From NCBI RefSeq assembly GCF_000247695.1, contig NW_004624730.1:28507861-28571860 (forward strand): 64,000 nt of DNA, in the 5' to 3' direction. Positions within the stretch are counted from its first letter, which is position 1. Every line of letters starts with the position of its first letter. This document shows positions 22,933-33,599 of the stretch, piece after piece. The position numbers were made by a program, and so were the translations under genes. The notes beneath the pieces were generated by a model, which saw only the letters and a list, made by a program, of their open reading frames with translations, searched no databases and was not told where the DNA came from. Source of the DNA: Heterocephalus glaber (taxonomy: Eukaryota > Chordata > Mammalia > Rodentia > Bathyergidae).

Positions 22933-23014
22933 TTTTTTTTTGGCACTGGGGATCGAACTCGGGTCCTTACAGTTGCGCAGCAGGCGGCAAAACAACTGAG
23001 CTAAATCCCCGGCT
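22933..23014 (-). mobile_element. Young ID-like SINE, antisense
   Basis: ggcactggggatcgaactcg, agttgcgcagcaggcggcaa and ctgagctaaatccccggct, with a duplication ctgtaactacctttt at 22918-22932 and 23015-23029. It belongs to the same subtype as the copies at 14231 and 15098 (cagcaggcggc). Confidence 0.92.
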
Positions 23015-23029
23015 CTGTAACTACCTTTT

Positions 23030-24250
23030 GAGTGTGCAAATTATGACAAGGATACTTCACTTCCAAAAATCCACATCTTACACAAAATCTCTCTGTGGGC
23101 CTATGAAGACTTAGAAGTACACAGTGAAGAAAATCTGGGGAGTACAGTTCTTGCTTAGCTAAGTCAACATAATACAAATCACACTTGGTGACAACAGCAA
23201 AATAAATGCAAGTAAAAAGTCAGTGGCCTAAGTGGAGCTTTCTATCACTCTGCCATGCACCTCTAAACCCAAACCTTCATGGTCTAAAAGAAAGAGAAAG
23301 ATAAAAATAAAGGAAAAGTCCCCCTAGGTAGGCCCCAGGTTCATGGGGTTGGTCAGCCACGTGGAGACAGAAAAATGATCCCTTAGGGCCAAGCCTTGGC
23401 TAACTCTGCTTAGCATAATTACAAAAGAAGAAATATGAGCTAGAGTGAGTGGGGATGTATACATCTGCCTTTAAAACCTGACTATCAAGTCCTGCTATGC
23501 CTGCCAGATCACTGATTCCCCAGGGAAAAGGGACAAAATGGGGCCAGTGAGGAGAGAGAAGGCCTGGGGTTCTATTCCTTACAGAACTGACAAGAAAACA
23601 TTTCTAAAGGTTGTTTCTGCTTTACGAAAAGTTAGTACTGTCTAAATGGATGGGTGCAGATTCCAATCTCCTACAGTTACATAGGTAAGTATATTGCTGA
23701 ATAACAATGTCTGACTTGAACTGTTGCCCTTGTGATTATTTTTTTCAGAATTTTTTCTGACTCTGAAGCCCTCTATAGACTCCCACCCAGGAGAGAAGGT
23801 TTTTAGATGTGTCTTGGAAGTTATCAATTAGTTGTTCAGCAAAATAGAAAAGAAGGAAAAGCATCAGTCATGCAGGTTAGGCTGTACTATGGCAACAATC
23901 CCAGATCTCAGTGGCTTAAAACCAGATTTTTAAAAATCTCATCCATTCTTCTTGTCTGTCGCAGGACAAGGCTCCACAGAGCCTCTAAGGGATCCAAGTT
24001 GATGGAGCAATCACCATCTTGGGGTTGCCAGGTGTGGTTGTGTGTTACAGTGATTGTCCCATTGTGTCACACTCCCTCCTAGCACCACATCCTCCCAGCT
24101 GTGAAGTTCCTCCCATGTTGACTCATCCCACCAGAGAAAGAGTTCTGAAGTATCTCATGCCAGCAATTGAAGGTTCTGCACAAGTGACATGATCACAACT
24201 CATTAGTCATATGAACTGATATGCAACATAACCCATCCACAGAGGTCTGT
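23030..24250. other. Gene-free DNA, unassigned
   Basis: No coding domain or confident repeat. Short ORFs are unremarkable. Confidence 0.4.
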
Positions 24251-24254
24251 GAAG

Positions 24255-24674
24255 TGAAATCCTACATACCAGTCTAAGTTTTCTAGACAAATAGCAAAGT
24301 CCCAAGACCTGCAGTTAGTAACCAAGACCCAGGAGAGCTGATGGTATAGCTCCAGTCCAAAAGCCTGAGAACCAAGAGAGTCAATGGCAGAAGTTCCATT
24401 CCAAGTTCAAAGGCAGAAGAAAATTAATGTCCTGGCTGGAAGACAAGCATGCAGAAAGAGCTCTTTCTTACTCAGCCTTTTATTCTATTCAGGGTTTCAC
24501 CAGCTTGGGTGATGCCCACACACATGAGGAGGGCAATCTGCTGTACTTGGTCCACCAATTCAAAAGTTAATCTCATCCAGAAACACCCTCGCAGGCACAC
24601 CCCAAAATAATGTTTCACCACATAGCTGGACACCCCATGATGTGATCCTGTTGGCATATAAAATTAACCATCAT
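24255..24674 (-). mobile_element. ERVL/MaLR-class LTR, antisense
   Basis: The tail ggcatataaaattaaccatc, the internal aaaagttaatctcatccaga, aaacaccctcgcaggcacac and the segment tgatgcccacacacatgagg, agggcaatctgctgtacttg are a familiar old mammalian LTR, reversed. The exact subfamily is not certain. Confidence 0.6.
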
Positions 24675-24679
24675 GCTTA

Positions 24680-27600
24680 CCATGTACTCAGAAAGGAGAA
24701 AGGCAAAAATATTGAGAGAGAAATATTGACTCCCACAGAGATGTGGGAGGGAAGTGGAATTCTGTTCCATCAGAACTTGTGGTGAATGAATTATAATGAC
24801 CAAAGGCATGCTAGAATCTTCCCCCATGTTTCATCCCACACATGGACAATAATACCTATCCCTCAGGCACTGGTTCCTCAAGATATTCTTCCAGCTCTAG
24901 TCCTTCATTTGTTCCTCACCACCCACAGAATGAATTGAAATTCCTCATGTTGTGGTCATTGCAGCTGCTGCTCCAGTGTTGCCCACAGGAGGTTCAGCCA
25001 TGTTGAATCATGCCTAGGGAGCAGGTGGTGGCAAAGGCTGTCCTGGAGACTATAGGAAGTGAAACTGAGGGACCTCAGCAGATAAAAGTCAGATGAGGGG
25101 AAACAAACTACACTCAAGCTTAGTCTACTACTGGTGCCTGGCCTGATTACAGCACTATGCCTCTCATTGAGATGGGATAATGCTGGAATCCTAGGGAAGG
25201 AGGCTTACTGCAAAGAATAAAAAGATATTTTTATAAATATAAAATTCCTGGAAGCCCAAGACAGCCTTGTTTCGGGATGTGGGTAATGCAAAGGGTATGG
25301 AAAGAGATTGCCTTCTTTTCCTTCAGTGGGGACCGAGCCAAGTGTCTCCACACTGGTGTGTTATCTGGGTCAGCAGTGCAGACATGGGCCCAGCTGAACA
25401 GACTCCAGGGTACAGTGTGCTATGCGCAGATATGAATAGGAGATGGCACTGGGGACTTCGATAGCAAAAGAAGCCCCAGTGCCTTGGCAGTACGGTGGGT
25501 GTGACAGGCATGGTGGCACCCATGCCAATGGAAAAATGGAGCAAATGAAGAAGAAAATAGGCACTCCAGCTCATGATTAGAGAACTGGATACCTACGCAT
25601 AGGAGGGCTCACTCTGAGGATGCCCAGAGTAAGTAGCTCATCCACTCAGTAGCTGCTGGACACCTACCATTTAAGTGCTAAATAAAATGGACAAAGTCCC
25701 TGACATCACAGAGCTTAAATTCAATGGGAAAGACTGACAAAAATCAACATGACACATAGGTAATTTCAAGTAGTGGTAAGTGCTATAAGAAAATAAAAAC
25801 AACTATGTGTTTATATACAATTTTATGTAATTTATTGGGGAGAGACTTTACATTTCTTCAATTGTGGATTAGAATATAATTAATTGTTATAATCCTACTC
25901 CTAGGCTGTTATAGCTGGGAGACCCTCAAGGCCATTTAAAATATTGCCACACCTTTCTGAGTCCACAGGCTTTGCCTGTGTAAGATGACAAGTCCTTAGT
26001 GCATGGAAAAAAGGAAATAGGCTGAGACCAAGGTCTGAGCTGTGGACTAGAGTTATTGTCACTGCTGAGGGCATAAAGAAGCTACCATTGTGGTGGCTGG
26101 CTAAAGGCATACATAGTGGAAATTTTGTCCAAGCTGATGTCTGAGGATTACTGAGGGATAACAGCAGGAGTCTCTGGTCACGGGTGCTCTCAGTGACAAC
26201 TGGGAGAAAAATTTCAGGTATAAGAAGATTCATCATGGAAGAAGAAGGACCATGCCAGTGGCAGGAGAGTTCAGGAAGCTGGAGTAGGCAAGGGCTAGGA
26301 AGATTGTCAATGACTCATTCATTCAACTATTTATTAAGTATTTATTAAGATCCTTCTGGTAACATGTTCCATACTATGTGTTAGGATACAGGAACAAATT
26401 CTCAAGTATCCTTTCTTTAGGAAGCTTATATGCCACCAAGTCCCAGCCCAAAGAACTATGGATTCCAATCCTAGGTAAGAACAATAGCAGGAACTAGGAA
26501 CTATGCCTGGTTTCAGAGGCTGGTCAGCTATCCTAGGTAGTGTCTGTAGTTTTATGGGCCTACAAAGAGATGTGAGAACTTCATTTAGGTAAGATGATTG
26601 AACGAGCATTGAGGATGGAACACCATCAGAATTTGATTTCATTGACATAGAGCAAGAATTAGGGTTGAAAGCAAGTTAACCATGGCTGATCAGGATTGAG
26701 AGCAGTCAATGTCCATCCTGGTTCCTGAATATCAATATAGGTCAGCTAGGACACTGCGTAGCCAGCAGCCAAAGAAATGGAATCACAAATACACTGGTTT
26801 GTTTTGCTTTAGCCTCTTCCCTTACTCTCACTACCATCACCTTCCCCCTTTTCCCTCCACAAAATCCAGAGGACTGTCTCTTAGACTTGATGACTAAATT
26901 CTGCTACTTGGGTTTCACCCCTGGCTGGTTGAATTTAACTTATACTCATTCTCAGACTCTTTAGGATTTTGACCATTTGGGGTAAAATTTCTACCCAGAA
27001 CATTGGTGGCTCCAGGCCCTCATGTCTACCCACCTGGCCTGCATTCTTGGTCAAACTTACGTTAGCAACCTTTAAAAGAGGCCTTATCATTTTGCCATGA
27101 ACCAGCGGCTCCAGGGCCCAGTCTGTTGCTATGGCAACATGGATGCTCTAGCAGGCACAAGGCTGTCACTCTGCTTTAGAGGGATCAGGGAGGGGAACAC
27201 CAGCCTTCTTTGGGGAGATAAGAGTCCTTGTGGGCCAATTATCAGAGGAGAGGGTAAAATGCCTCCCTCACCTTGCCCTAGCAGGCCCTGTGGCCCACGT
27301 TCCCTCCTCTTCCTGGGCTGCTTCTATTCTGCCCCTGGAGAGATTTGGAGAGAATCCAGAGAAATTGCCAGGTTTCATTATGTAACTTTGAACCTGTATG
27401 TTGATTCTCTAGAGAGGCCAAAGGGATGACATTTCTCCTTTCTTTCCTAACCAAGGATGTAACAAGATGATAGCTCCCTTGGTGCAATCTAGTAATCCCT
27501 ATGAGAAGATAACAAGGTTTATGTCCTCAAAGCAACTTGGAGACCACATTCATCATGACTATCATTTATGTTTGGACTTGGTCAAAATATAGCCTCAACC

Positions 27601-28700
27601 TCCATGGCCACACAGTCAATTTGATTCACTTCTTCCTGTCTCATTCTTCTATGCTTCTCTCCTCAATCTCTTCCATTTTCACCTCTAGGATCCTTTCTCC
27701 ATAACCAGCAGATTTCCCTGTCTGAATAATTTCTTCTCTAATGCTTCCTCATGCCCTGCCCTTTACCTTACTAACCCTGGCTTCTTCTCCAAGTACTCTA
27801 CTTTTCCAGCAGGACTCTAATGGGGAAACTTTTTTCTCATACCTCTTGAATTTCAATTCAACAGGGTGAATAGATATCTCTATGGAGAATACATTACATA
27901 TAATAGACAAGTCAACTACTACTGGCTCCATTAAGTAAGGTTCATTTTTCTTCATAGAATCATAAATCTGGATGTAGATGATTTACAAATGATAGTGTTG
28001 AGTTGGTGGCTAGTCAAAGTCAGGACCCATATTCTCTGTGATTATGTTTGCTTTTTCCTCATATTTATGACTTCTTGGTCAAAATATGGCCCCTCCAGCA
28101 TAGCCATCATGCCTGAATTTTAAGCAAGGAGAGTGAGCCAAGGGGTGATGTCTGCATTGGGAAAACAAAACATTCTCAGAATCCCTAGTAAAGTTAAACA
28201 TATTGGCTAGAATGTTTGTCGCTTTGTCTTCCCTATAGGTGCAAGGTAATCTAGGTGAGTAGGTACAGTTAGCCTGCATGTTGCATCCTAGCACAAAATC
28301 AAAATCTCGTGAGTAAGAGGGGAAATGGATAAAGATATTGGGCAGAAAATAAACAGTGTCTGCCTTATTCCCACATTATATTTCACTCTTTTACTGATCT
28401 TACTGACACCTTACTCCTTTTCACTTGCCATTTAGTTATTCTGCTCTACTCCTCACTGTTGTGTGTCAGGGCTCATCACATTTATTGTACACACAGGCAA
28501 AGGGCAAAAAGTCCAAACAACAACAAAAAAACTGGCCAGTCAGTTGCCTGCCCCTGACACATGAGCCTTGATCATTTTGGATGATAGTAATGTGCAGGTG
28601 GGTGGCCCGTCCAAAAACACATCCACTCAGGAGCTCATCCTCCTTTCATGATCAGTGATTTCAGCCACGCCTCTCACAGAAACTCCACGGGCATCCTCAC
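24680..28700. other. Gene-free DNA with scattered old relics
   Basis: I see antisense L2-type text at 25640-25830 and 26305-26400 (attcaactatttattaagta ... actatgtgttaggatac). Open frames up to 111 codons are present on both strands without any known domain or splice-linked pattern. No RNA gene is visible. Confidence 0.4.
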
Positions 28701-28704
28701 TACC

Positions 28705-29104
28705 TACTGTTGTGGCTTAGGCCTAGAATGTGCCCCATCTCTCGTGTTTTCAGAAGTGAGGCTTTCAGAATATGATTGGATCTTGAGGGTTCTGAAGTCA
28801 TAAGGTAAAAGAAACTTAGGAGGTAAGGCCTATTTGAAGGAAGTGGGTCATGGAGACATGACCTTAGGAACTATATCTGGTCCCTAGCTCCTCCTTCCTC
28901 TTTGGTCTTTTCCCCTCTCACTTTTCTTCTTGGCTACTGCGAGTTAAGCAGCTTTCCTCTACCGTGCTCTTCTGCCATGATGTTTCTGCCTTGAAAACAG
29001 CTGATAATGAACTAAAATCTCTGAAATCATGAGACAAAATAAATCTTTCCTACCCTAAGTTGATTTTTCTCAGGTATTTGGTCACAGCAATGAAAATCTA
29101 ATAT
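28705..29104 (+). mobile_element. MaLR (ORR1/MT-like) solo LTR
   Basis: tgttgtggcttaggcctaga, aatgtgccccatctctcgtg, and near the end ctctgaaatcatgagacaaa, ataaatctttcctaccc, tatttggtcacagcaatgaa form the rodent MaLR order, including the AATAAA signal near its 3' end. Confidence 0.75.
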
Positions 29105-29159
29105 GTATGTAATGGTACTCCTCCAAAATTACTCCACTGAATACTCTTCTGCTTGGCTA

Positions 29160-29640
29160 CTATCTTGTCTTTTTTCAGGTGTTTATCCAATTGCTCTCAG
29201 ACCAATGCTTCTTCAGCATCATTGGTATTGCCTGTTCTCTGCTGTCTCCTAACTCACCACCCTTCCCCTTTCATGACTTCCCTTAATCCAGCCTGACTTT
29301 CACAGGCAGTATTTCTACAGTTCTTCTATGCCCTACATTTCTCTGTTCTTCTAGACTCCTGTGTTCCCTATTATTTCCATCTGTCTAAGCTGTATACCTG
29401 GATGAACCCAACTATTTCCTGGGCCTGTATCCAAGAAACTGAGGATTACCCAATGGAGCAGATTGATTTCACTATAAGTTCAAGGACATTAATTTCAAAC
29501 AGGTCCTCATACTGAACAAACACTTTACAATTCTGTCTCATTTTCTCACGTGACTGTCTCAAACCTTTCTCCTTTCTTCAAGCCTACAACCACGCTTTCC
29601 TTTTCTTCTTTGAGCATGTAACCTCCTCATACTATGTTAG
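29160..29640 (+). repeat. Possible L2 fragment
   Basis: C/T-rich text with repeated short 'ctcc' and 'tctgt' words resembles decayed L2 ORF2 sense sequence. The alternative is plain pyrimidine-rich DNA. Confidence 0.3.
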
Positions 29641-29654
29641 AGAGAAAATGGGAG

Positions 29655-29726
29655 GGATGAGAGTATAGCTTAGTGGTAAAGTGCTTGGCTATTATACATA
29701 AGGCCCTAGTCAACCCCCAGCACAGG
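29655..29726 (+). repeat. ID-like SINE
   Basis: gggatgagagtatagcttag, tggtaaagtgcttggctatt and caacccccagcacagg follow the generic rodent ID order. Confidence 0.65.
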
Positions 29727-29963
29727 AACTCTCTTACCTTCCTAGTATATATTATGGGTCCCTTTCTTCTGATCTATTAGCAGGACTGTCCCATCTCCCA
29801 TCTAGTGGGAACCACTCCTAATTTCCAGGAATCTTACATTTTCTTTTATTTCTTCTCTCCCTCTTGAATACACCATCTTTTTCTCTCATTTGAAACACCC
29901 TCATTGTTTTTATTAATATCTACACATATCTCTCCTTTAAAAAACAAAATAGCAATCATAATT

Positions 29964-30465
29964 GCTGTAGTTTGGATATGAAATGTGCCCCCAAAGCTCA
30001 TGTGTTGAAGGCTTGGTCCTCAATGCAGCAGCGTTCAGAGGCAGGGCCTTTGGGAGATGCTTGGATCATGAGGGCTCTCTCTTCATGAACAGATTTGTCC
30101 ATTGATTGATTCATAGCTAAATGGGATTTGGGAGGGGCTTTGTCATAAAAGTGACCTCTTTGTTTTTATTTCCAGGCTGCCGTGAGGTGATCTTTGCTTC
30201 ACCATGTACTCCCCACTGTGATCTGCCTTGCTACAAGCCCACAGCAATGGGGCCAAATAACCATGGAGTGAAACCTCTGAAACCATGAGCCAAAATAAAC
30301 CTTTCCTCCTTTCTTTTTTTTTTTGGTACCCAGAATCAAACTCAGGACCTTGCACTTGCGAGGCAGGTGGCAGCACCACTGAGCTAAATCCTGGCCCAAA
30401 CCTTTCCTCCTTTCAACTTGTCCTTCTTAGGTATTTTTGTCACCACGATGGAAAGTTGACTTACA
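29964..30465 (+). mobile_element. MaLR solo LTR split by a young SINE
   Basis: It begins tgctgtagtttggatatgaa, atgtgcccccaaagctcatg and ends tttttgtcaccacgatggaa, with aaaccatgagccaaaataaa (AATAAA region) inside. The young SINE at 30314 interrupts the LTR just after the signal. No internal ERV sequence is present. Confidence 0.8.
30314..30397 (-). mobile_element. Young ID-like SINE inside an LTR, antisense
   Basis: ggtacccagaatcaaactca, cttgcgaggcaggtggcagc and accactgagctaaatcctgg. A perfect 17-bp duplication, aaacctttcctcctttc, at 30297-30313 and 30398-30414 sits in the host LTR, so the order of events (LTR first, SINE second) is certain. Confidence 0.95.
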
Positions 30466-30474
30466 CAATAATCT

Positions 30475-30930
30475 ACCTCCAGCTACTACTTGATCTCTCT
30501 CCTAACTTTCATGGATCAAATTCTATGGAGAACTGTTCATCATTTTTGTCTCCATTTCCATAATTTCTCTTCCTCAATTCATATTATTCTGGCTTCCAGT
30601 TATACATGGTATCTTTTGCTGGAATTGTGAATTATTTTCACATCAAAGCCAAGATTTCACTATTTTTATTGTTGACTATCCCCTACTCTTTCAAATACTG
30701 TTTTCTACTGGTTTATATGAGTCAACATTCCCCTCCTTTCTTCCCACATCTCTGGCTATCTCTTTTCTCTTCTGTGCAAACTCATCTAACTACTTTGTCA
30801 GTAGAAAGGGCCTCAAGACTTGTTTTAACAATCTCTCCTTCATTTCAAACTTTCTCCTTAAGTGTAAATGCATCACAAGTTTATATCTTCAATTTAGAGT
30901 TCGCTGAGCTCCTGACATAATCTCACTTCC
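30475..30930 (+). repeat. Possible L2 fragment
   Basis: Pyrimidine-rich text continuing the style of 29160-29640 (tatcccctactctttcaaat, actactttgtcagtag). No clear ends; low certainty. Confidence 0.3.
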
Positions 30931-30989
30931 AACATATTTTCTTGTATCTATGAAAGTAATCCATATTAACTGTTACTTTATGACAAAGT

Positions 30990-31497
30990 TTTGCAAAACT
31001 TAACACTTCAAACCACAAACATTTAGTATCTCATATTTTCCATGGGTCAGGAATCTAGGGGTGGCAAAGCCACACCTTCATGCTCAGAGTCTCTTGGGAG
31101 GCCGCAAACAGGGCGCTGGTGAGGGCTGCAGTCATCTTTAGGCCCAGATGGAGGAAGATCCACTTTGAAGCTCACTCCTGAGGCTGTGGGTGGGTCCTTG
31201 CGGGCTGTTGCTCGAAGACACCAGTTCCTCTCAGGGAGCCTTTATACAGGGTAACTTGCAGCATGACAGCTTGGTTAGGGTGGAGGGGAGAGCGAGAAGC
31301 AAGGGAAGAGTATGGGGGATGGAAGTCACAGTGTCTTTGTAACCTAACCTCAGAAGCAACATCACATCACTTTTGCCTTATTGTAGAAGCAAAACACTAG
31401 ATCCAGTCATACACAAGGAAAAGTGGGTTACATAAGAGTGTGAATATCAAGAATCAGGGACCATTGAGAGTCATTTTAGAGGCTGTCTACCACATCA
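30990..31497 (-). repeat. Probable ancient LTR, family uncertain
   Basis: tatctcatattttccatggg, tcaggaatctaggg and, at the far end, gaggctgtctaccacatcac match the general order of a common old mammalian repeat (catttattatctct ... aatctaccacag). No coding content. Confidence 0.35.
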
Positions 31498-31499
31498 CC

Positions 31500-32410
31500 T
31501 CACTGTTACCACTGTATCTAAAATTAAACTCTTGCTCTCTCTACCCCTCCATCCCCACTTCACTACTACCAAAACCAACTCTGCTCCCAGTTTTTCTATG
31601 TTAGTAACTGACACCTCCATTGATCTTGTTCTGCAACCCAGAAACTTAGGAATCTTTTTGGGCTATCTTTTCACTCTCATCCTCCATATCTGATCACCCC
31701 TTAGTTCTACCAGTTTAATTTCAAATATCCCTCACATTGGTCTACTTATCTCTACCATTACCACTGTCAGCCATCATGTCCTGCTTGGACTTCCAATTAT
31801 CTACTATCTGTGCCTCCCACATCCACTCTGACTACTTCTTCTCCAATCTATATTCTAAGTTGCAAAGGGATCTCTCCATGTAAATCTACTTGTGACATCA
31901 TTCTTATTTATTTAGACAGTCCTGGGGATTGAACCCAGGGTCTCATGTATGCTAGGCTCCTAGCATACTGAGCCATATTCCTAGCCTTGTTTGAAACCAT
32001 TCAATAGCTTCCCACTTCCTATTGGACAAAGACAAATTCCTTAATAGCCTGTACTGTTCTACAAGGTCTGGTCCCTGTCTACCTTCCAGTCTGACCTCAC
32101 ACAGGGGCCCTCATTTCTCTCTTCTTTTCAGGGATACTGCTTTTAGTCCTATTAGAGATAAATTCTTTCCATATGCTGTTCCTTCTTAGGACTTTTTTTC
32201 TAGTTAATTCCTATTTAATTTTTAGAACTCAGAGTGATCATTGCTTTCATGGGAAATCTTTCTAGAACACATAGATTCATGTCCTCTTTTAAAGCTCTTG
32301 CCATTGTTGCAATTTTGTATTAATTTGTGGTATTGTTTATGTGTCTCTTCTATATAAGTGCCATCAACTCCAAAATGTATCTCTCTTATATCTCCAGCAT
32401 TTAAAGCACC
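31500..32410 (+). repeat. L2 LINE fragment, sense
   Basis: Order of decayed L2 ORF2/3' text: cccagaaacttaggaatctt, agtctgacctcacacagggg, ttctttccatatgctgttcc, tctccagcatttaaagcacc. An antisense ID-like SINE at 31912-31988 (ctggggattgaacccagggt) interrupts it. The frame is broken throughout. Confidence 0.6.
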
Positions 32411-33425
32411 TTACATGATAGATGTACAAAAAATACGTCTTAAGAAAACGGAGGTTTTTTGGCTACAACTCTACTCAAATAGATGCAGTGAAAGGTCTAC
32501 CAGGTTTGACCTGGTGGGACTATTGCACTAGAATGTGATTAGATTCTACCTGTTTCCCTGGAATCCTGTATTCCAGATCCAGGAAGGTTTCACTATAGAC
32601 TTAAGGGATGAACTGACCCAGACATCACTGATCTCTGCAATCAGATTACCTAATTGGCCCTTGTATCCAACTGGAGTCAAAGCATAGCAGCATATCAGGC
32701 TATACCTTCTTACTTACTAGACTGGTCTGGGTGTGATTTGTCCTGAATTGGCTACTGCAATTTAGGGAAGGGGGGATTTGCTTTTTCATTATTAGGAGGC
32801 AGCACTTATGAGTTCACTGTGGGACATATGGCTCCTTCCTTATCTTCTTTCTTCTTTCCTTGGAAGTGCCACAGCCTACTAGTAATGGAGGATGTTGGCT
32901 TGGTCTTTCAGTCTTGCTCTTAGCTCCTTGTAAGAGTGGGGAACTCAGGCTCTGCCAGAACCATGATAAACTCATTTTGGTATAGATAAAAGAATGTCTT
33001 ACTTCTACTCCTCTCACCTATCAATTTACTCTAGAGGTGAGTCAGAACTTCTGAAGGCTCCAATCCAGCTATAATACTGTTTAAGAAGAAAAGGGAGTGG
33101 AATTGAACACGAACTGTCAGTTAAAATGGCTTCAGCAGTTCCAGAAGTAGTATAAGCTCTTGCAGTTCTTCTGTTGCTCATGGGTGGAATCCTCAGCAAC
33201 CATAAAGAAGAGGAGCTAAAAGTATGCCTGGATCATGGCTCAGCTGACTTCCCAGGTTAGCCCAAATCAGGCTTAATCCTTTCACCACCATTATGAAAAA
33301 ATCTTGTTTTAAAACTGAGAAGTTTAAATACTGTATTAAAGTAGCAAGGATGGTGCTCAGTGGTAGAGTCGCCCAATGTTTGGTCTTCAGCACTGAAAAA
33401 AAAATACTAGAAAGATGATCTCTCT
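32411..33425. other. Gene-free DNA
   Basis: Apart from a decayed ID-like SINE around 33345-33405 (aaggatggtgctcagtggta), nothing is recognisable. Confidence 0.4.
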
Positions 33426-33427
33426 TC

Positions 33428-33592
33428 CTGTTATATGTGTGTCCATGTGCAAGGCAGGAAGAGGACCTTCACTGGGGACTGACTCCACTGATTTTGGACT
33501 TCTTAGTCTCCTGAACTCTGAACAATGTGTTTCTGTTATTTAAGCTTTCTGGTCTATGGCACTTTGTTATAACAGCTGGAACTAAGACATAC
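33428..33592 (+). mobile_element. MLT1-type MaLR LTR 3' part
   Basis: ttggacttcttagtctcctg, aactctgaacaatgtgtttc, ggcactttgttataacagct, ggaactaagacat follow the 3' end of MLT1-type LTRs. Confidence 0.65.
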
Positions 33593-33599
33593 ACCAAGT

